Shown piece after piece: positions 31,680-39,981 of a stretch of DNA of 64,000 nt. The stretch covers positions 182,182 through 246,181 of the forward strand of contig NZ_RXFQ01000010.1 of assembly GCF_003951285.1 (NCBI RefSeq). The letters run 5' to 3'. Below the pieces are notes generated by a model. The model was not told the origin of the DNA, made no database searches, and saw only the letters and a program-made list of their open reading frames with translations. This DNA is from Variovorax beijingensis (GTDB lineage Bacteria > Pseudomonadota > Gammaproteobacteria > Burkholderiales > Burkholderiaceae_C). Made by a program: the position numbers and the translations under genes. Every line of letters starts with the position of its first letter. The first letter of the stretch is position 1.

Positions 31680-33266
31680 ATGAGTTTCCAGAAGAAGGCG
31701 GCCGCGGTCGCAGTTTTGTGCATGCTGGGCGCCACCAGCCTGATGGCCGGCGCGCAGACCATTCGCGTCGCGAACCAGGGGGACGCGCTGTCGCTCGACC
31801 CGCACTCGCTCAATGAGTCGCTGCAGCTGAGCACCACCGCCAACGTCTATGAAACGCTGGTCGGCCGCAACAAGGACCTGAGCGTTGCCCCGCTGCTGGC
31901 CACCAGCTGGAAGCAGACCTCGCCCACCGTGTGGCGCTTCGAACTGCGCAAGAACGTCCAGTTCCACGACGGCACGCCTTTCACGGCCGACGACGTGCTC
32001 TTCAGCTTCGCCCGCGCCGCCGGCGAGGGCTCGGACATGAAGTCCAACACCACCGACATCAAGGAAGTGCGCAAGGTCGACGCGCACACCATCGAGATCG
32101 AGACCAAGGGCCCGTTCCCCATTCTTCCGGATGTCATCACCCAGCTCATGATCATGAGCAAGAAGTGGTGCGAAGAGAACAAGGCCGTCACGCCCGTCGA
32201 TCGACGCAAGGGCATCGAGAACACCGCCTCGTTCAAGGCCAACGGCACGGGCCCGTTCCGCGTGCGCGAGCGCCAGCCCAACGTGCGCACGGTGTTCGTG
32301 CGCAATCCCACCTACTGGGGCAAGATCGAAGGCAACGCGCAGGAGATCATCTTCACGCCCATCGCCAATCCCGCCACCCGCGTCGCGGCGCTGGTGTCCG
32401 GCGAGATCGACGTGATGGAGCCGGTGCCGGTGCAGGACGTGGCGCGCATCAACGCGAGCCCGAGCGCGCGCGTGATCTCCGGCCCCGAACTGCGCACCAT
32501 CTTCCTGGGCATGGACCAGAAGCGCGACGAACTGCTGTACTCCAGCGTCAAGGGCAAGAACCCGTTCAAGGACAAGCGCGTGCGCCAGGCCTTCTACCAG
32601 GCCATCGATATCGTCGGCATCCAGCGCACGGTGATGCGCGGCGCATCGCGCCCCACGGCGCTGATGGTCGGCCCCGGCATCAACGGCTGGAACGAAGCGC
32701 AGGACAAGCGCCCGCCCTACGACGTGGAGGCCGCCAAGAAGCTGCTGGCTGAAGCCGGCTATCCCAGCGGTTTCGAAGTGACGATGAACTGCCCGAACGA
32801 CCGCTACGTGAACGACGGCCAGATCTGCCAGAGCGTGGCTTCCAACCTTGCGAAGATCGGCGTCAAGATCAACCTCGCGGCGGAAACCAAGGGCACCTAC
32901 TTCCCCAAGATCCTGCGCCGCGACACCAGCTTCTACCTGCTGGGCTGGACCCCGACCACCTACGACTCGCACAACGCGCTCACGGCGCTGATGGCCTGCC
33001 CGGACGACAAGACCGGCGCCGGACAGTTCAACCTGGGTGCCTACTGCAACCCGAAGCTGGACGAGCTGACCAAGAAGATCCAGTCGGAAACCGACAAGCC
33101 CAAGCGCGACGCGATGATCAAGGAAGCCTTCGACCTGCACACCGTGGACGTCGGCCACCTGCCGCTGCACCAGCAGGCGCTGGCCTGGGGCGTGAGCAAG
33201 AAGGTGGCGCTGACGCAGATGGCCGACAACTACATGCCCTTCAAGTGGATGAGCATCAAGCCGTGA
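31680..33266 (+). CDS. Peptide ABC transporter substrate-binding protein, DppA type
   Basis: 528 residues, periplasmic. Signal peptide to about residue 26 (MLGATSLMAGAQ), then TIRVANQGDALSLDPHSLNES and the family signature WRFELRKNVQFHDGTPFTADDVLFSF. Further blocks: YWGKIEGNAQEIIFTPI, KRVRQAFYQAIDIVGIQRTVMRG and NCPNDRYVNDGQICQSVASNLAKIGVK. Two cysteine pairs in the second lobe could form disulfides. GAGGAG precedes ATG 31680. The gene is followed by two hairpins that probably stabilise its message so that the binding protein outnumbers the permease. Confidence 0.95.
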   Translation: MSFQKKAAAVAVLCMLGATSLMAGAQTIRVANQGDALSLDPHSLNESLQLSTTANVYETLVGRNKDLSVAPLLATSWKQTSPTVWRFELRKNVQFHDGTPFTADDVLFSFARAAGEGSDMKSNTTDIKEVRKVDAHTIEIETKGPFPILPDVITQLMIMSKKWCEENKAVTPVDRRKGIENTASFKANGTGPFRVRERQPNVRTVFVRNPTYWGKIEGNAQEIIFTPIANPATRVAALVSGEIDVMEPVPVQDVARINASPSARVISGPELRTIFLGMDQKRDELLYSSVKGKNPFKDKRVRQAFYQAIDIVGIQRTVMRGASRPTALMVGPGINGWNEAQDKRPPYDVEAAKKLLAEAGYPSGFEVTMNCPNDRYVNDGQICQSVASNLAKIGVKINLAAETKGTYFPKILRRDTSFYLLGWTPTTYDSHNALTALMACPDDKTGAGQFNLGAYCNPKLDELTKKIQSETDKPKRDAMIKEAFDLHTVDVGHLPLHQQALAWGVSKKVALTQMADNYMPFKWMSIKP

Positions 33267-33273
33267 TCCCGCG

Positions 33274-33341
33274 GGCCGCCCGCCAGCGGGCGGCCTGAGT
33301 GGCTCGATCCTGGGCCCGCTTCTTGCGGGCCCATCCTTTTT
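33274..33341 (+). terminator. Two stacked hairpins after the peptide-binding-protein gene (attenuating terminator)
   Basis: First GGCCGCCCGC/GCGGGCGGCC (33274-33295), then TGGGCCCGC, loop TTCTT, GCGGGCCCA followed by TCCTTTTT (33311-33341). The second has the form of an intrinsic terminator but lies between genes of one operon, nine bases before the next ATG. Such hairpins commonly cause partial termination and protect the upstream message. Confidence 0.75.
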
Positions 33342-33349
33342 GCCTCACG

Positions 33350-34261
33350 ATGAAAAAAACATTCGCTCGATGGCTCGACAGCGACGTCGGCTACAGCTTT
33401 CGCACTTCGCCCGTGGCCATGGTGGCAGCGCTCATCGCACTGGCCTGCCTGTTCTGCGCAGTCTTTGCCGGGTGGGTTTCGCCGCACAATCCGTTCGACC
33501 TTGCGACGCTCGAACTCGGCGACGCGCGCCTGCCGCCCGCATGGAGCGCGGAAGGCTCCTCCAAATACCTGCTGGGCACCGACGATCAGGGCCGCGACAT
33601 CCTCTCGGCCGTGATCTACGGCGCGCGCATCTCGCTGATCGTCGGCATCGTATCGGTGGCGCTGTCGATCACGGTGGGCGTGGTGCTCGGCCTCCTGGCC
33701 GGCTTTCTCGGCGGCTGGCTCGATTCGTTCCTCATGCGCCTGTGCGACGTGATGCTGTCGTTTCCGCCCATCCTGGTGGCGCTGCTGATTGCCGGCGTCG
33801 GCCGCGCGCTGTTTCCCAATGCGCATGAGTCGCTGGCCTTCGGCGTGCTCATCATTTCCATCTCGCTGACCGGCTGGGTGCAGTACGCGCGCACGGTGCG
33901 CGGCTCCACGCTGGTGGAGCGCAACAAGGAATACGTGCAGGCCGCCCGCGTGACCGGCGTGGCGCCGCTGCGCATCATGCTGCGCCACGTGCTGCCCAAC
34001 GTGATGGGGCCGGTGATGGTGCTGGCCACCATCCAGGTGGCCACCGCGATCATCACCGAGGCGACCCTGTCGTTCCTCGGCGTCGGCGTGCCACCGACCT
34101 CACCTTCGCTGGGTACGCTGATCAGCATCGGCAACCAGTACCTGTTCTCGGGCGAGTGGTGGATCACCGTGTTTCCGGGCCTGATGCTGGTGCTGATCGC
34201 GCTCAGCGTGAACCTCTTGGGCGACTGGCTGCGGGACGCGCTGAACCCGCGCCTGCGCTGA
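33350..34261 (+). CDS. Peptide ABC transporter permease, DppC/OppC type
   Basis: 303 residues with six membrane segments. N-terminal FRTSPVAMVAALIALACLFCAVFAGWVSPHNPFD, then LLGTDDQGRDILSAVIYGARISLIVG, which is the DppC signature, and the EAA loop VRGSTLVERNKEYVQAARVTGVAPLRIMLRHVLPNVMGPVMV. TEATLSFLGVGVPPTSPSLGTLI closes the domain. ATG 33350 is chosen over an earlier open frame because it gives the standard cytoplasmic N-terminus MKKTFARWLDSD; it follows the terminator-like hairpin closely, so ribosome access may depend on read-through. Confidence 0.94.
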   Translation: MKKTFARWLDSDVGYSFRTSPVAMVAALIALACLFCAVFAGWVSPHNPFDLATLELGDARLPPAWSAEGSSKYLLGTDDQGRDILSAVIYGARISLIVGIVSVALSITVGVVLGLLAGFLGGWLDSFLMRLCDVMLSFPPILVALLIAGVGRALFPNAHESLAFGVLIISISLTGWVQYARTVRGSTLVERNKEYVQAARVTGVAPLRIMLRHVLPNVMGPVMVLATIQVATAIITEATLSFLGVGVPPTSPSLGTLISIGNQYLFSGEWWITVFPGLMLVLIALSVNLLGDWLRDALNPRLR

Positions 34262-34283
34262 TAAAAAAAAGGACAACGCCACC

Positions 34284-35354
34284 ATGACGCTGCTCCAGGT
34301 CAAGAACCTTGTCGTCGAGTTCCCGCACCGCCGCGGCACGCTGCGCGCGCTCGACGGAATTTCCTTCGACATCGCGCCCGGGGAAATCCTTGGCGTGGTG
34401 GGCGAGTCGGGCGCCGGAAAGTCGCTCACGGGCGCGGCCATCATCGGGCTGCTCGAGCCGCCGGGCCGCGTGGCCAGCGGGGAGATCGTGCTCGAAGGCC
34501 AGCGCATCGACAACCTCGGCTTCGATGCGATGCGGCCCATTCGCGGCCGCAAGATCGGCGCGATCTTCCAGGACCCGCTGACCTCGCTGAACCCGCTCTA
34601 CACCGTCGGCCGGCAACTGGTGGAGACCATCCGCGCCCACCTGCCGGTGACCGAGGCCGAAGCGCGCCGCCGCGCCATCGGCCTCTTGCAGGACACCGGC
34701 ATTCCGGCTGCCGAGCAGCGCATCGACCACTTCCCGCACCAGTTCTCGGGCGGCATGCGCCAGCGCGTGGTGATTGCCCTGGCGCTGGCGGCCGAGCCCA
34801 AGCTCATCGTGGCCGACGAGCCGACCACGGCGCTCGACGTGTCGATCCAGGCGCAGATCATCCAGCTGCTCAAGCGCATCTGCAAGGACCGCGGTGCCGC
34901 CGTGATGCTGATCACGCACGACATGGGCGTGATCGCCGAGACCTGCGACCGCGTGGCCGTGATGTACGCGGGCCGCATCGCGGAGATCGGCCCGGTGCAC
35001 GAAGTGATCCACCAGCCGGCGCATCCCTACACCTCGGGCCTGATGGCCTCGATTCCCGACATGACGAGCGACCGCGAACGGCTCAACCAGATCGACGGCG
35101 CGATGCCGCGGCTCAATGCCATCCCGCAGGGCTGCGCCTACAACCCGCGCTGCCCGCGCACCTTTGCACGCTGCCTCACCGAGCGGCCCGAGCTCATGCA
35201 TGCCGGTGCCACGCGCGCCGCATGCTGGCTGCACGATGCCACCGATCCGCACAAGGGCCAGGCCGAACTGGCGGCCCGGCACCACGACGCGCAGCTGGCC
35301 GGCGAGCGCGCCGTGCCCGATGCGGCCGCACCGCTTGCGGAGGTGAGCCGATGA
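34284..35354 (+). CDS. Peptide ABC transporter ATPase, DppD type
   Basis: 356 residues. Walker A GESGAGKS at 40-47, Q-loop IFQDPLTSLNPLYTVGRQ, signature FSGGMRQRVVIALAL, Walker B LIVADEPTTALDVSIQAQI and switch His in LITHDMGV. The C-terminal oligopeptide domain has the Cys cluster GCAYNPRCPRTFARC expected for the OppD/DppD iron-sulfur site. An additional 40-residue Ala-rich tail follows. Its stop overlaps the next ATPase start by four bases. Confidence 0.95.
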   Translation: MTLLQVKNLVVEFPHRRGTLRALDGISFDIAPGEILGVVGESGAGKSLTGAAIIGLLEPPGRVASGEIVLEGQRIDNLGFDAMRPIRGRKIGAIFQDPLTSLNPLYTVGRQLVETIRAHLPVTEAEARRRAIGLLQDTGIPAAEQRIDHFPHQFSGGMRQRVVIALALAAEPKLIVADEPTTALDVSIQAQIIQLLKRICKDRGAAVMLITHDMGVIAETCDRVAVMYAGRIAEIGPVHEVIHQPAHPYTSGLMASIPDMTSDRERLNQIDGAMPRLNAIPQGCAYNPRCPRTFARCLTERPELMHAGATRAACWLHDATDPHKGQAELAARHHDAQLAGERAVPDAAAPLAEVSR

Positions 35355-36349
35355 GCACCGCACCGCTCGTGGTGGCGCACGACCTCGCCCGCACCTTCGA
35401 CGTCTCGCCGCCGTGGCTCAACCGCGTGCTCGAACGCAAGCCACGCGTGCTGCTGCATGCGGTGGACGGCGTGAGCTTTTCGATCGAGCGCGGCAAGACG
35501 CTGGCGCTGGTGGGCGAATCGGGCTGTGGCAAGAGCACCGTGGCGCGGCTGCTGGTGGGCCTTTACGCACCCACGCGCGGCGGCCTGCAGTTCGATGGGC
35601 AGGATGCGCATGCCGCGTTCAAGACCCCCGAAGGCCGCAAGCTGCGCCGGCGCATCCAGATGATCTTCCAGGACCCGTACGCAAGCCTGAACCCGCGCTG
35701 GATCGTGGAAGACATCGTCGGCGAGCCGCTGCGCGAGCACGGCATCCTCAGCGGCAAGGCCGAACTGCGCGAGCGCGTGGGCGAGCTGCTCAAGTCGGTC
35801 GGCCTCTCGCCGCTGGACATGAGCAAGTATCCGCACCAGTTCTCGGGCGGCCAGCGCCAGCGCATCTCCATTGCGCGCGCGCTCGCCACCGAGCCCGAGT
35901 TCCTGGTGTGCGACGAGCCCACCTCGGCGCTCGACGTCAGCGTGCAGGCGCAGGTGCTCAACATCATGAAGGACCTGCAGCGCCAGCAGGGCCTGACCTA
36001 TCTCTTCATCTCGCACAACCTTGCGGTGGTGCGGCACGTGGCCGACCAGGTCGGCGTGATGTACCTGGGCCGGCTGGTCGAGGTGGCCGACAAGCAGAAG
36101 CTCTTCGCCGAACCGCAGCATCCGTATACCCGGATGCTGCTCGACGCGATTCCGCAGATGAAGCACACCGGCCGCGCGCGCACGCCGGTGCAGGGCGAAG
36201 TGCCGAACCCGCTGAATCCGCCAACCGGCTGCGCGTTCCATCCGCGCTGTCCGCACGCGAATGCGCGGTGCTCGGCCGAGCGGCCGAAGCTGCTGAGCAT
36301 CAGGGGCGTGCAGGTGGCCTGCCATGCGGCCGAGGAAGGCCGCATCTAG
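35351..36349 (+). CDS. Peptide ABC transporter ATPase, DppF type
   Basis: 332 residues. N-terminal insertion DVSPPWLNRVLERKPRVLLHAVDG typical of DppF, Walker A GESGCGKS at 55-62, QMIFQDPYASLNPRW, signature FSGGQRQRISIARAL, Walker B FLVCDEPTSALDVSVQAQV, LFISHNLAVVRHVADQVGVMYLGR and the C-terminal GCAFHPRCPHANARC cluster. ATG 35351 overlaps the DppD-type stop (ATGA). Last gene of the peptide operon; no terminator is obvious in the 56 bases that follow. Confidence 0.95.
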   Translation: MSTAPLVVAHDLARTFDVSPPWLNRVLERKPRVLLHAVDGVSFSIERGKTLALVGESGCGKSTVARLLVGLYAPTRGGLQFDGQDAHAAFKTPEGRKLRRRIQMIFQDPYASLNPRWIVEDIVGEPLREHGILSGKAELRERVGELLKSVGLSPLDMSKYPHQFSGGQRQRISIARALATEPEFLVCDEPTSALDVSVQAQVLNIMKDLQRQQGLTYLFISHNLAVVRHVADQVGVMYLGRLVEVADKQKLFAEPQHPYTRMLLDAIPQMKHTGRARTPVQGEVPNPLNPPTGCAFHPRCPHANARCSAERPKLLSIRGVQVACHAAEEGRI

Positions 36350-36405
36350 CCCAAGGTGTGCGTAAACGCACCGACATGCGCGGCAAAGCGGCGCAGAGTG
36401 CGGCC

Positions 36406-37338
36406 ATGACCATGAAGAAGAACACAGGCACCGGCGGCAACCCGGCGATCCCGCCGGCGCTGGGCCGCCGCGGCTTTCTCATGGGTTCCGCGCTAGCGGC
36501 CACTTCGACGCTGGCTTCGCTTTGCTCGCTGTCGCACGCGGCGGGCGCGGCCGCGTCGCAGCGGATGCCGGTCATCTTCATCGGCCACGGCTCGCCGATG
36601 AATGCGCTGGCCGACAACGCCTTCACGCGCCGGCTGGCCGCCTGGGGCAGGGAGCTTGCGCGGCCCTCGGCCATCCTGAGCGTTTCGGCCCACTGGCTGA
36701 GCCGCGGCGCCACCGGCGTCGGAATGCAGGAGCGGCCGAAGACGATCCACGACTTCGGCGGCTTTCCGCAGGCGCTGTTCGACATCGAATACCCGGCGCC
36801 CGGCCACCCTGCGCTCGCGCGCGAAACCGTCGGCGCGGTGAAGCAGGCCGCGGTGGTCGGTACCCAGCAATGGGGCCTGGACCACGGAACATGGACGGTG
36901 CTGAAGCACCTGTACCCGAAGGCCGACATCCCGGTCTTCCAGCTCAGCATCGACTACGACCAGCCGGCCGCCTTCCACTACGCGGTCGGCCGCGACCTGG
37001 CGGCGCTTCGCGACAAGGGCGTGCTCGTGATGGGAAGCGGCAACGTGGTGCACAACCTGCGGGCCACCGACCGCGGCACACCCGATGGGCTCACGGCCAG
37101 CCGACCCTGGGCGCAATCGTTCGACGATGCGGTGAAGGCCGCGCTCGCGGGGCGGGACGACCGCGCGCTGGTCGGCTATGAAAAACTGGCGGGCGCTTCG
37201 ACCGCAGTGGCCACGCCGGACCACTACTTTCCGTTTCTCTACGCGCTCGGCGCCGCGGGAACGAGCGAGCGCGCGAAGACGGTCTACGAGGGATTCCAGT
37301 CCGGCACGCTGAGCATGCGCTGCATCCAGTTCGGCTGA
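36406..37338 (+). CDS. LigB-type (4,5-DOPA extradiol-like) dioxygenase with Tat signal
   Basis: 310 residues. Residues 1-50 look like a twin-arginine signal (LGRRGFLMGSALAATSTLASL, then HAAGAAA). The enzyme part starts MPVIFIGHGSPMNALADN, the first metal-His region of YgiD/LigB-like class III extradiol dioxygenases, and continues with AILSVSAHWLSRGATGV, FGGFPQALFDIEYPAPGHPALA, GLDHGTWTVLKHLYPKADIPVFQLSID and VLVMGSGNVVHNLR, all family blocks; metal histidines sit in GHG, SAHW and DHGT. E. coli YgiD is cytoplasmic, so a Tat signal is unusual. Start: ATG 36406; ATG 36376 or 36412 are possible. Substrate unknown, probably a catechol. Confidence 0.88.
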   Translation: MTMKKNTGTGGNPAIPPALGRRGFLMGSALAATSTLASLCSLSHAAGAAASQRMPVIFIGHGSPMNALADNAFTRRLAAWGRELARPSAILSVSAHWLSRGATGVGMQERPKTIHDFGGFPQALFDIEYPAPGHPALARETVGAVKQAAVVGTQQWGLDHGTWTVLKHLYPKADIPVFQLSIDYDQPAAFHYAVGRDLAALRDKGVLVMGSGNVVHNLRATDRGTPDGLTASRPWAQSFDDAVKAALAGRDDRALVGYEKLAGASTAVATPDHYFPFLYALGAAGTSERAKTVYEGFQSGTLSMRCIQFG

Positions 37339-37354
37339 CGACAGGCGCGCGGGT

Positions 37355-38824
37355 CTACTGCTCTTCGCTCCACGAGAAGCCGTCGCGCGCAATCATCGCG
37401 CTCGAGGCGCTCGGGCCCCAGGTACCGGCGGCGTAGGGGCGTGGCCCGCCGTCCGATGCCCAGCTGTCGATCAGCGGCTCGACCCAGCGCCAGGCTTCTT
37501 CCTGCTCGTCGCTGCGCACGAACAGGTTCAGGCGGCCGTCGATCACGTCGAGCAGCAGCCGTTCGTAGGCGCCCACGCGCTCGGCGCCGAAGCGCTTGTC
37601 GAAGTCGAGATCCAGCTGCACGGGCGCGAGCTGCGCAGTGCTGTGGTGCCCGTTGCTGCGCTGGCGGTTGTCCTGTGCCTGCGCGAGCATGTGCAGTTCC
37701 AGTCCGTCCCGCGGCTGGAGGTTGATCACCAGCTTGTTGACGGCGCCGGCGGGCGCGCGGTAGATCGCATGCGGCGTGGGCCGGAAGTTGACCTCGATGC
37801 GCGCGTCGCGCGAGGCCAGCCGCTTGCCGGTGCGGATGTAGAGCGGAACGCCGGCCCAGCGCCAGTTGGCGATTTCCGTGCGCAGTGCCACGAAGGTCTC
37901 GGTGCGGCTCTCGGGGTCGACGCCGGGCTCGTCCTTGTAGCCCGGCACGCGTTCGCCATACGCCGTGCCGGCCGTGTACTGGCCGCGAATGGCGTGCAGC
38001 CCCAGCGTCTCGGGCGTCCAGGGCTTGAGTGCGCGCAGCACCTTGAGCTTCTCGTCGCGGATGGCATCGGCATGCGAGTTGATCGGCGGCTCCATGCCGA
38101 TGGCGCAGACCAGCTGCAGCGCATGGTTCTGCACCATGTCGCGCAGCGCGCCGGTCTGGTCGTAGAAGGCACCGCGCTTTTCGACGCCCAGGTCTTCGGC
38201 AATGGTGATCTGGATGTTGGCAATGTGCTCGCGGCGCCAGATGGGCTCGAACAGCGCATTGCCGAAGCGCATGGCGAACAGGTTCTGCACCGAGGGCTTG
38301 CCCAGGTAGTGGTCGATGCGGAAGACCTGCTTCTCGTCGAGCACCTTGCACACCGCGGCATTGATCGCGCGGTTGGAAGCCAGGTCGTGGCCCAGCGGCT
38401 TCTCGAGCACCACCCGGGTCGACGGGCCGTTCAGGCCGGCCGCGGCGATCTGCTCGACCACCTGGGTGAAGAGCGCGGGCGCCGTGGCCACGTACATCAC
38501 CACCGTGTCGGCATTGCGCTGCTTGAGCAGGTCGGAAAGCCGCGCGTAGTCGGCCGGCTTGGACAGGTCCATGCGCAGGTAGTGCAGCAGCGAGGCGAAC
38601 TTCTCGAACTCCTCGGCCGAAGGGCGCTTGGCGCCTTCGACGGCATTGAAGCGCGACTGGATCAGTTCGCGGTACTGGTCGTCCGAGAGGTCGTCGCGCG
38701 CAACGCCGATGATGCGTCCGTCTTTCGGAAGGCTGCCATGCCTGAAGGCCTGGAACAGCGCAGGCATCAGCTTGCGCCATGCGAGATCGCCAGTGCCGCC
38801 GAACAGAACGAGATCGAAGCTCAT
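37355..38824 (-). CDS. zwf: Glucose-6-phosphate 1-dehydrogenase
   Basis: 489 residues, oxidises glucose-6-phosphate to 6-phosphogluconolactone. N-terminal DLVLFGGTGDLAWRKLMPALF is the NADP-binding GxxGDLA motif, VVLEKPLGHDL carries a substrate Lys, and RIDHYLGKPSVQNLFAMRFGNALFEPIW is the active-site signature with the catalytic His region. ATG 38824 has AAGGAAA upstream. It diverges from an ABC importer across 143 bases containing a perfect palindrome. No pgl or edd/eda gene follows it. The C-terminal RPYAAGTWGPSAS is normal. Confidence 0.97.
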   Translation of the reverse strand: MSFDLVLFGGTGDLAWRKLMPALFQAFRHGSLPKDGRIIGVARDDLSDDQYRELIQSRFNAVEGAKRPSAEEFEKFASLLHYLRMDLSKPADYARLSDLLKQRNADTVVMYVATAPALFTQVVEQIAAAGLNGPSTRVVLEKPLGHDLASNRAINAAVCKVLDEKQVFRIDHYLGKPSVQNLFAMRFGNALFEPIWRREHIANIQITIAEDLGVEKRGAFYDQTGALRDMVQNHALQLVCAIGMEPPINSHADAIRDEKLKVLRALKPWTPETLGLHAIRGQYTAGTAYGERVPGYKDEPGVDPESRTETFVALRTEIANWRWAGVPLYIRTGKRLASRDARIEVNFRPTPHAIYRAPAGAVNKLVINLQPRDGLELHMLAQAQDNRQRSNGHHSTAQLAPVQLDLDFDKRFGAERVGAYERLLLDVIDGRLNLFVRSDEQEEAWRWVEPLIDSWASDGGPRPYAAGTWGPSASSAMIARDGFSWSEEQ

Positions 38825-38877
38825 GAGTCGAATTTCCTTTTGTCTTGGTGCCGAGTGGGCTCTCCGGTTCAACCGAA

Positions 38878-38891
38878 TGGTACTTGTACCA
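38878..38891. promoter_or_regulatory. Palindromic operator candidate TGGTAC-TT-GTACCA between zwf and AfuA-like gene
   Basis: A perfect 14-base palindrome in the middle of the divergent intergenic region, 54 bases from zwf and 77 bases from the transporter start. Its place would let one dimeric regulator control both directions. The half-site TGGTAC with a short spacer resembles GntR-family operators. It does not look like the HexR site (TTGT-N-ACAA type) that controls zwf in pseudomonads. Confidence 0.5.
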
Positions 38892-38967
38892 ATTCATGAA
38901 ACCTGTACGAAAGCTACGCTCGACCCCGGCCGGGAGGCCTATTTTTGTTTTGGAGGCGGGTTTTCAC

Positions 38968-39981
38968 ATGAAGAAGCTTTTTACTGCAGCGGCCTTGGTG
39001 GGTTTGTCGGCCGCCGCGTCGGCACAGGGCACGGTCAACGTGATCTGCTCGGTCCAGGCCGAATGGTGCAACGTGATTGCCACCGTGTATGCGCGCACCA
39101 CGGGTACCCGCATCAACATGTCGCTCAAGGGCTCGGGCGAGGCGCTGGCCCAGCTCATTGCCGAGAAGGACAACCCCAAGACCGACATCTGGTTCGGCGG
39201 CACCGGAGACCCGCACCTGCAGGCGGCCGAGCAGGGCCTGACGCTCGAATACAAGTCGCCCACGCTGGCGCAGCTGCACCCCTGGGCCCAGCAGCAGGCC
39301 AGGCAGTCGGGCTACAGGACCGTGGGCATCTACTCCGGCCCGCTGGGCTTCGGCTACAACCCCGAGCTGCTCGCCAAGAAGAAGCTGCCCGTGCCCAAGA
39401 CCTGGGCCGACCTGCTCAAGCCCGAATACAAGGGCGACATCCAGGTGGCCAACCCCGCATCGAGCGGCACGGCCTACACCATGATCGCCACGCTGGTGCA
39501 GCTGATGGGCGAGGACAAGGCCTTCGATTACCTGAAGGCGCTGCACAGGAACGTGGGCCAGTACACCCGTTCCGGCACCGGTCCCATCAAGGCGGTGGCG
39601 CGCGGCGAAACGGCGGTGTCGATCAGCTTCGTGCACGACGGCCCGGGCGAGAAGATGCAGGGCTTCCCGGTCGAGACCGTCACGCCCGGCGACGGCACCG
39701 GCGCCGAGATCGGCTCCATGAGCATCATCAAGGGCGCGCGCAACCTCGAGGCCGCGAAGAAGTTCTACGAATGGGCGCTCACGCCCGGCGCGCAGGAACT
39801 CGGCGCCGCCAACAAGCAGTTCCAGTTGCCGAGCAACGCGAATGCCAAGCTCGACCCGCGCATCCCTGACTTCAAGAAGATCAGGTTCATCAACTACGAC
39901 TATGCGAAGTACGGCGCCAGCGCCGAGCGCCGGCGCCTGATCGCGCGCTGGGAAAAAGACGTCAATTCGCTGCCGCGCTAA
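38968..39981 (+). CDS. AfuA-like ABC substrate-binding protein, probable hexose-phosphate receptor
   Basis: 337 residues, periplasmic. Signal to about residue 20, then TVNVICSVQAEWCNVIATVYARTTG with Cys27/Cys34 spaced for a disulfide, and IWFGGTGDPHLQAAEQGL. It belongs to the ferric-binding-protein-like class but lacks the adjacent Tyr-Tyr pair that binds iron in FbpA; instead it has His223-Asp224 and Glu247, the kind of pattern I recall for sugar-phosphate binding in Actinobacillus AfuA. The genes around it (zwf, HAD phosphatase, tal, pgi) handle hexose phosphates. GGAGG precedes ATG 38968. Automated annotation would probably call it iron(III) transport. Confidence 0.85.
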   Translation: MKKLFTAAALVGLSAAASAQGTVNVICSVQAEWCNVIATVYARTTGTRINMSLKGSGEALAQLIAEKDNPKTDIWFGGTGDPHLQAAEQGLTLEYKSPTLAQLHPWAQQQARQSGYRTVGIYSGPLGFGYNPELLAKKKLPVPKTWADLLKPEYKGDIQVANPASSGTAYTMIATLVQLMGEDKAFDYLKALHRNVGQYTRSGTGPIKAVARGETAVSISFVHDGPGEKMQGFPVETVTPGDGTGAEIGSMSIIKGARNLEAAKKFYEWALTPGAQELGAANKQFQLPSNANAKLDPRIPDFKKIRFINYDYAKYGASAERRRLIARWEKDVNSLPR

